Shown here in pieces: positions 61,488-64,000 of a stretch of 64,000 nucleotides of DNA (the first letter of the stretch is position 1; the number at the start of each line of letters is the position of its first letter). Under the pieces are notes generated by a model that ran no database searches, was not told the DNA's origin, and worked only from the letters and a program-made list of their open reading frames with translations. The stretch is from Sphingobacterium siyangense (GTDB lineage Bacteria; Bacteroidota; Bacteroidia; Sphingobacteriales; Sphingobacteriaceae): assembly GCF_007830445.1 (NCBI RefSeq), contig NZ_VLKR01000006.1:62001-126000 (forward strand), read 5' to 3'. Both the position numbers and the translations under genes were made by a program.

Positions 61488-61514
61488 ATTAATAACAACT
61501 TAAATAATACGATT

Positions 61515-62561
61515 ATGTTAAATTTTATCGATAGCAAAATTAAAGCTGTTTCCGTCCATAGAGTCGGTAACAAAGCACAGGACGAATTTTATATATTGTC
61601 CGATCAATCCCTTGACCTTGATGAAGAAACAGAAGCCTATTTAATGCGGTTTTTTATTGATCCTTTCCATAAGGAGCCGCGCGTTTATAGATTGTCCGAT
61701 ATCAACAGTTCATTGGATCTGAATGAAGTTTATTATTACGCTTGTCGGATTTTTGACGGTAGGTATGAATTTTTGGAAGCCTCTAAGATTTTGGCACAAC
61801 GATTATATGAGGTTTCCAATCATCCAAAAATCAAGGCTGGAGAATTTTATACAGTTAAATTTAACAATGTACTTTTTGAAGGTGAAGAAAGGGAAGCACT
61901 CGCTCTTTTCAAAGTAGATGATAACAAAGAGAGTTACCTAGATGCAAATCCAGAAAATGGCACATATAAGCTGAAAATTGTGAATGGCGTCGGTGTAGGG
62001 GATATTGACAAGGCTGTCATCATTTTAAATTGTGAAGCCGACAACGGATATAAGGTAATTCTAGCAGAGAATACCAAATCTTTTGACGATAGCTTTTGGC
62101 GGGACGAATTCCTTCAGGTGAAATTGCGCAACGATTCCAATTTCCAGACCGAGGCAACGATCAGAATTTTTAAAACTTTTGTTGACGGATTGGATGAAGT
62201 CTTTGAGGTTGAAAAAATGGACAAGATCGATCTGCTCAATAAAGCACAGGCATATTTTAAAAATAATGAGACGTTTTCTCAAGAAGAATTTGAAGAATCG
62301 GTCATTGGATCAGAACAAGCTATCGAGTTATTTAGAATATCCAAAGCGAATACTGAAGACCTACTGGATGCGAAGATTCCAGATGAATTCCCACTTTCCA
62401 ATGCTATAATCAAAAAAAGCAAGGCAGGTTTTAAAAATATGATCAAGCTTGATAAAAATTTCCAGATCAGCGTGCATGGAAAACGTGAGCTGATCGAGAG
62501 AGGCTTTGATGAGGAAAAGGGTATGAATTACTACAAGGTGTATTTTGAAAATGAATCATAG
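61515..62561 (+). CDS. NA37/YejK-family nucleoid-associated protein
   Basis: A 348-residue protein of the 37-kDa nucleoid-associated family. Supporting stretches: ISKIVVH-like start (IKAVSVHRVGNKAQDEFYIL), SNHPKIKAGEFYTVKFNNVL, GVGDIDKAVIILNCEADNGY, and KNMIKLDKNFQISVHGKREL near the end. Bacterial members bind DNA and condense the nucleoid; phage-borne copies could act on host or phage DNA. It follows the DGR genes by 27 bases. Confidence 0.85.
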   Translation: MLNFIDSKIKAVSVHRVGNKAQDEFYILSDQSLDLDEETEAYLMRFFIDPFHKEPRVYRLSDINSSLDLNEVYYYACRIFDGRYEFLEASKILAQRLYEVSNHPKIKAGEFYTVKFNNVLFEGEEREALALFKVDDNKESYLDANPENGTYKLKIVNGVGVGDIDKAVIILNCEADNGYKVILAENTKSFDDSFWRDEFLQVKLRNDSNFQTEATIRIFKTFVDGLDEVFEVEKMDKIDLLNKAQAYFKNNETFSQEEFEESVIGSEQAIELFRISKANTEDLLDAKIPDEFPLSNAIIKKSKAGFKNMIKLDKNFQISVHGKRELIERGFDEEKGMNYYKVYFENES

Positions 62562-62964
62562 GGATTACCGTAGGTTTTACGCCATGTGCAAGGCACTGGA
62601 TAAAACAAAAGAAGAGGCCGTCTGTGAATTTACAGACGGCCGAACCGAAAGCTGCAGGGAACTTTCCGATGAGGAATTCGACCAGCTTTTTGCAAAAATT
62701 GTAACACTGCAGACAGCCGTTCAAAAAATCCCGGATGACTGGGAGCCTGCTCCTGGAGATGCGATGCGAAAAAAGATGTTCAGCATAGCCCGGGAAATGT
62801 ACTTCCATAAATCAAATACTGAACTGAAAACAATCATTGACGATTTTTGCATAAAGCAAAAAAAGAAGCCATTGAACAGATTGGATGTGATCGAGCTCGG
62901 TCAGGTTCTTTCGATATTCGAAAAAAAAGTTAAACCGGATCATCTTAACGCATTGAAACGATGA
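62545..62964 (+). CDS. Mu-like phage protein in the GemA position
   Basis: A 139-residue protein (alternative Met3 start at 62551). YRRFYAMCKALDKTKEEAVC and FTDGRTESCRELSDEEFDQL fit a conserved gene of Bacteroidota Mu-like phages in the position of Mu gemA (gp16, DUF1018). The C-terminal part (REMYFHKSNTELKTIIDDFC) is helical. Overlaps the NA37 gene by up to 17 bases. Assignment by position and pattern only. Confidence 0.6.
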   Translation: MKMNHRDYRRFYAMCKALDKTKEEAVCEFTDGRTESCRELSDEEFDQLFAKIVTLQTAVQKIPDDWEPAPGDAMRKKMFSIAREMYFHKSNTELKTIIDDFCIKQKKKPLNRLDVIELGQVLSIFEKKVKPDHLNALKR

Positions 62965-63551
62965 AACAGGTGTATAAATTAACGTCCAAAAAGTTAGAAG
63001 GCTGTCTGTACGTCACCTTTGACCAGGGCTATTTAACAGCTATTGAAATAGCTATTAAAAGTCCTTTAAACGATGGACAGTTTAGAGGTTTAATGATCAA
63101 TATCCCATATGCTGAGGAACAGATCGCCAGCAAAAGTAACCAGATCGGACTAACCTGTGAGAAGATTGTTGAAATGGCCACAAATAGAAAAGTGGCTATG
63201 TTCTGCCTGATGTACGAAAAATGCAATAGGATCAAATACAAAGCCTCGCGACAGGATGGCGGAAAGATCTCCAGTATAAAAATTACTGAAGAGATTTTAA
63301 AGCATTACTTTGAAAGCGAAAATTTCCTGTTCAAGGGCAAACATTCGATATCCAACCTAGTGCGTTACTATAATGAACTATTGCTGGAGATATCTAAAAA
63401 AGGTACCGTGGGTTTTCCAAACAGTTGGTCAAAGGATTATGCGGACAAATTGAGTCCAGCAGATCTATCAGAATATTGGAAACACCTCCGGGGCTTAGGG
63501 CTCAAGCCGAAAAAAGATAGGCTTGGAAATACAACAGATTGGATTAAATAA
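62961..63551 (+). CDS. Phage early/middle protein, unknown function
   Basis: A 196-residue soluble protein. First half strand-rich (VYKLTSKKLEGCLYVTFDQG), second half helical with many Lys (SKDYADKLSPADLSEYWKHL). In this place Mu carries mor, the middle-gene activator, but no helix-turn-helix is seen. ATGA overlap with the previous gene. No family recognised. Confidence 0.62.
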   Translation: MKQVYKLTSKKLEGCLYVTFDQGYLTAIEIAIKSPLNDGQFRGLMINIPYAEEQIASKSNQIGLTCEKIVEMATNRKVAMFCLMYEKCNRIKYKASRQDGGKISSIKITEEILKHYFESENFLFKGKHSISNLVRYYNELLLEISKKGTVGFPNSWSKDYADKLSPADLSEYWKHLRGLGLKPKKDRLGNTTDWIK

Positions 63552-63593
63552 CAGAAGAAAAATTTTATATTTGGGCTTAAATCTATTAAATCC

Positions 63594-64000
63594 ATGAAAA
63601 GAATACTATTTGCTTTATTTATACTTTTCAGTTCCTGGAGCATAGTGGTCGCCCAAACTGAACCAGATATATCAAAGTATAACTTTTTTCCAAAAGAGGA
63701 GGCCCTGGAGTTCGCCAAACAATGCGCGGCATTATCGAAAACAAAATGGGTATTCTTAAAAGATAAGGAAATAACAAACCCTGATTATTATGTGGTAACG
63801 TTTGTTAATTCCTTGGATGAGACCGAAACCATGAAATTTAATTTTATCAAAAGATACCTAAACTCCAATGAGGACCTGGAGATTAAAGGGGATCCTAGTT
63901 ATAGGTTTCAAGATGTATACGGTAAATATTTGGATTTATTTCCTATTTGGGAGCGATTTTTTAAACCAGGTGTTCCACTCGAAGCAACTATTGAAGAGCC
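63594..64000 (+). CDS. Secreted phage-borne protein, 3' end outside window
   Basis: At least 135 residues from ATG 63594, cut by the window end. MKRILFALFILFSSWSIVVAQ is a clear signal peptide; the mature part (TEPDISKYNFFPKEEALEFA, YYVVTFVNSLDETETMKFNF) has no known domain. An exported protein of this kind in a prophage may be a lysogenic conversion gene. A host-like gene in phage DNA is likely; base usage does not differ visibly. Confidence 0.7.
   Translation, partial: MKRILFALFILFSSWSIVVAQTEPDISKYNFFPKEEALEFAKQCAALSKTKWVFLKDKEITNPDYYVVTFVNSLDETETMKFNFIKRYLNSNEDLEIKGDPSYRFQDVYGKYLDLFPIWERFFKPGVPLEATIEE

Larger units (their letters stand above)
50686..64000 (+). mobile_element. Mu-like transposable prophage, left part
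   Basis: Gene order matches Mu-type phages: leftward CI-like repressor, rightward small Ner-position gene, MuA-like transposase, MuB-like ATPase, small early genes, DUF3164 protein and a GemA-position gene. The left end falls between about 50686 and 50705, where the fecI homology stops. TG dinucleotides at 50686 and 50689 are candidates for the 5' TG end. The right end, head and tail genes lie outside the window. The element carries a diversity-generating retroelement. Exact ends and the target duplication cannot be fixed here. Confidence 0.88.

Noticed and set aside
61515-62561. Kiwa KwaB (DUF4868) defence protein
   Set aside because: Length fits loosely, but the stretches KAGEFYTVKFNNVLFEGEE and KNMIKLDKNFQISVHGKREL fit the NA37/YejK family better, and no KwaA membrane partner is present.
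1-64000. CRISPR array
   Set aside because: No regularly spaced direct repeats with unique spacers were seen. The only short repeats are those listed in the phage left end and the DGR.

Overview
The window looks like a chromosomal segment of a Bacteroidota bacterium, probably Sphingobacteriaceae and Sphingobacterium-like (inference from gene content). It has AT-rich intergenic DNA, two SusC/SusD pairs, three FecI/FecR units (one of them broken), a MlaEFD operon, DUF4286 and DUF983 proteins, and at least one promoter resembling the Bacteroidota TTG / TAnnTTTG type. A tRNA-Pro(GGG) gene lies at 35.3 kb.

Layout of the chromosomal part. 1-6.2 kb: the end of a histidine-rich ABC permease with a DUF3299 partner, then leftward housekeeping genes (rsmE, a CNNM/CorC transporter, ppa, DedA, HIT, greA). 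6.3-10.6 kb: a response regulator, a sensor kinase and an S9-peptidase-like lipoprotein whose catalytic Ser and His are replaced. 10.7-15.2 kb: DUF4286, DUF983, a small membrane protein, an RluA-type synthase and mlaD-mlaF-mlaE. 15.4-22.2 kb: a disordered-tail lipoprotein, pncB with an overlapping methyltransferase, and an ECF sigma / anti-sigma / DUF4097 operon. 22.3-29.2 kb: FecI-FecR-SusC(STN)-SusD. 29.4-36.4 kb: small enzymes and chaperone-like proteins, a FecI-FecR unit paired with an unusual STN protein carrying LA_2272-like surface repeats, an outer-membrane barrel, the tRNA and a PhyH-type oxygenase. 36.5-50.7 kb: a leftward locus in the order FecI(broken)-FecR-SusC-SusD-arylsulfotransferase-DUF6067-DUF5107/TPR.

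From about 50.69 kb to the window end lies the left part of a Mu-like transposable prophage. It has apparently inserted into the last fecI gene, of which only the C-terminal two thirds remain in the window. The phage has a leftward LexA/CI-type repressor and a perfect 12-bp inverted-repeat operator over a rightward promoter. A Ner-position protein, a MuA-like DDE transposase, a MuB-like ATPase, a second P-loop ATPase, a run of small early genes and a DUF3164 protein follow.

The most exciting element is a complete diversity-generating retroelement (DGR) inside the phage early region. Two small paralogous target genes each carry a 72-bp variable repeat (VR1, VR2). An adenine-rich template repeat (TR) follows, then a DGR-type reverse transcriptase. 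VR1 differs from TR at 11 positions, all of them TR adenines. VR2 differs at 13 positions, 12 of them TR adenines. Downstream come a 100-residue protein that overlaps the reverse transcriptase, a nucleoid-associated protein of the NA37/YejK family and a GemA-position gene. The targets are short, lack signal peptides and sit among early replication genes rather than tail genes, so what they recognise is an open question.
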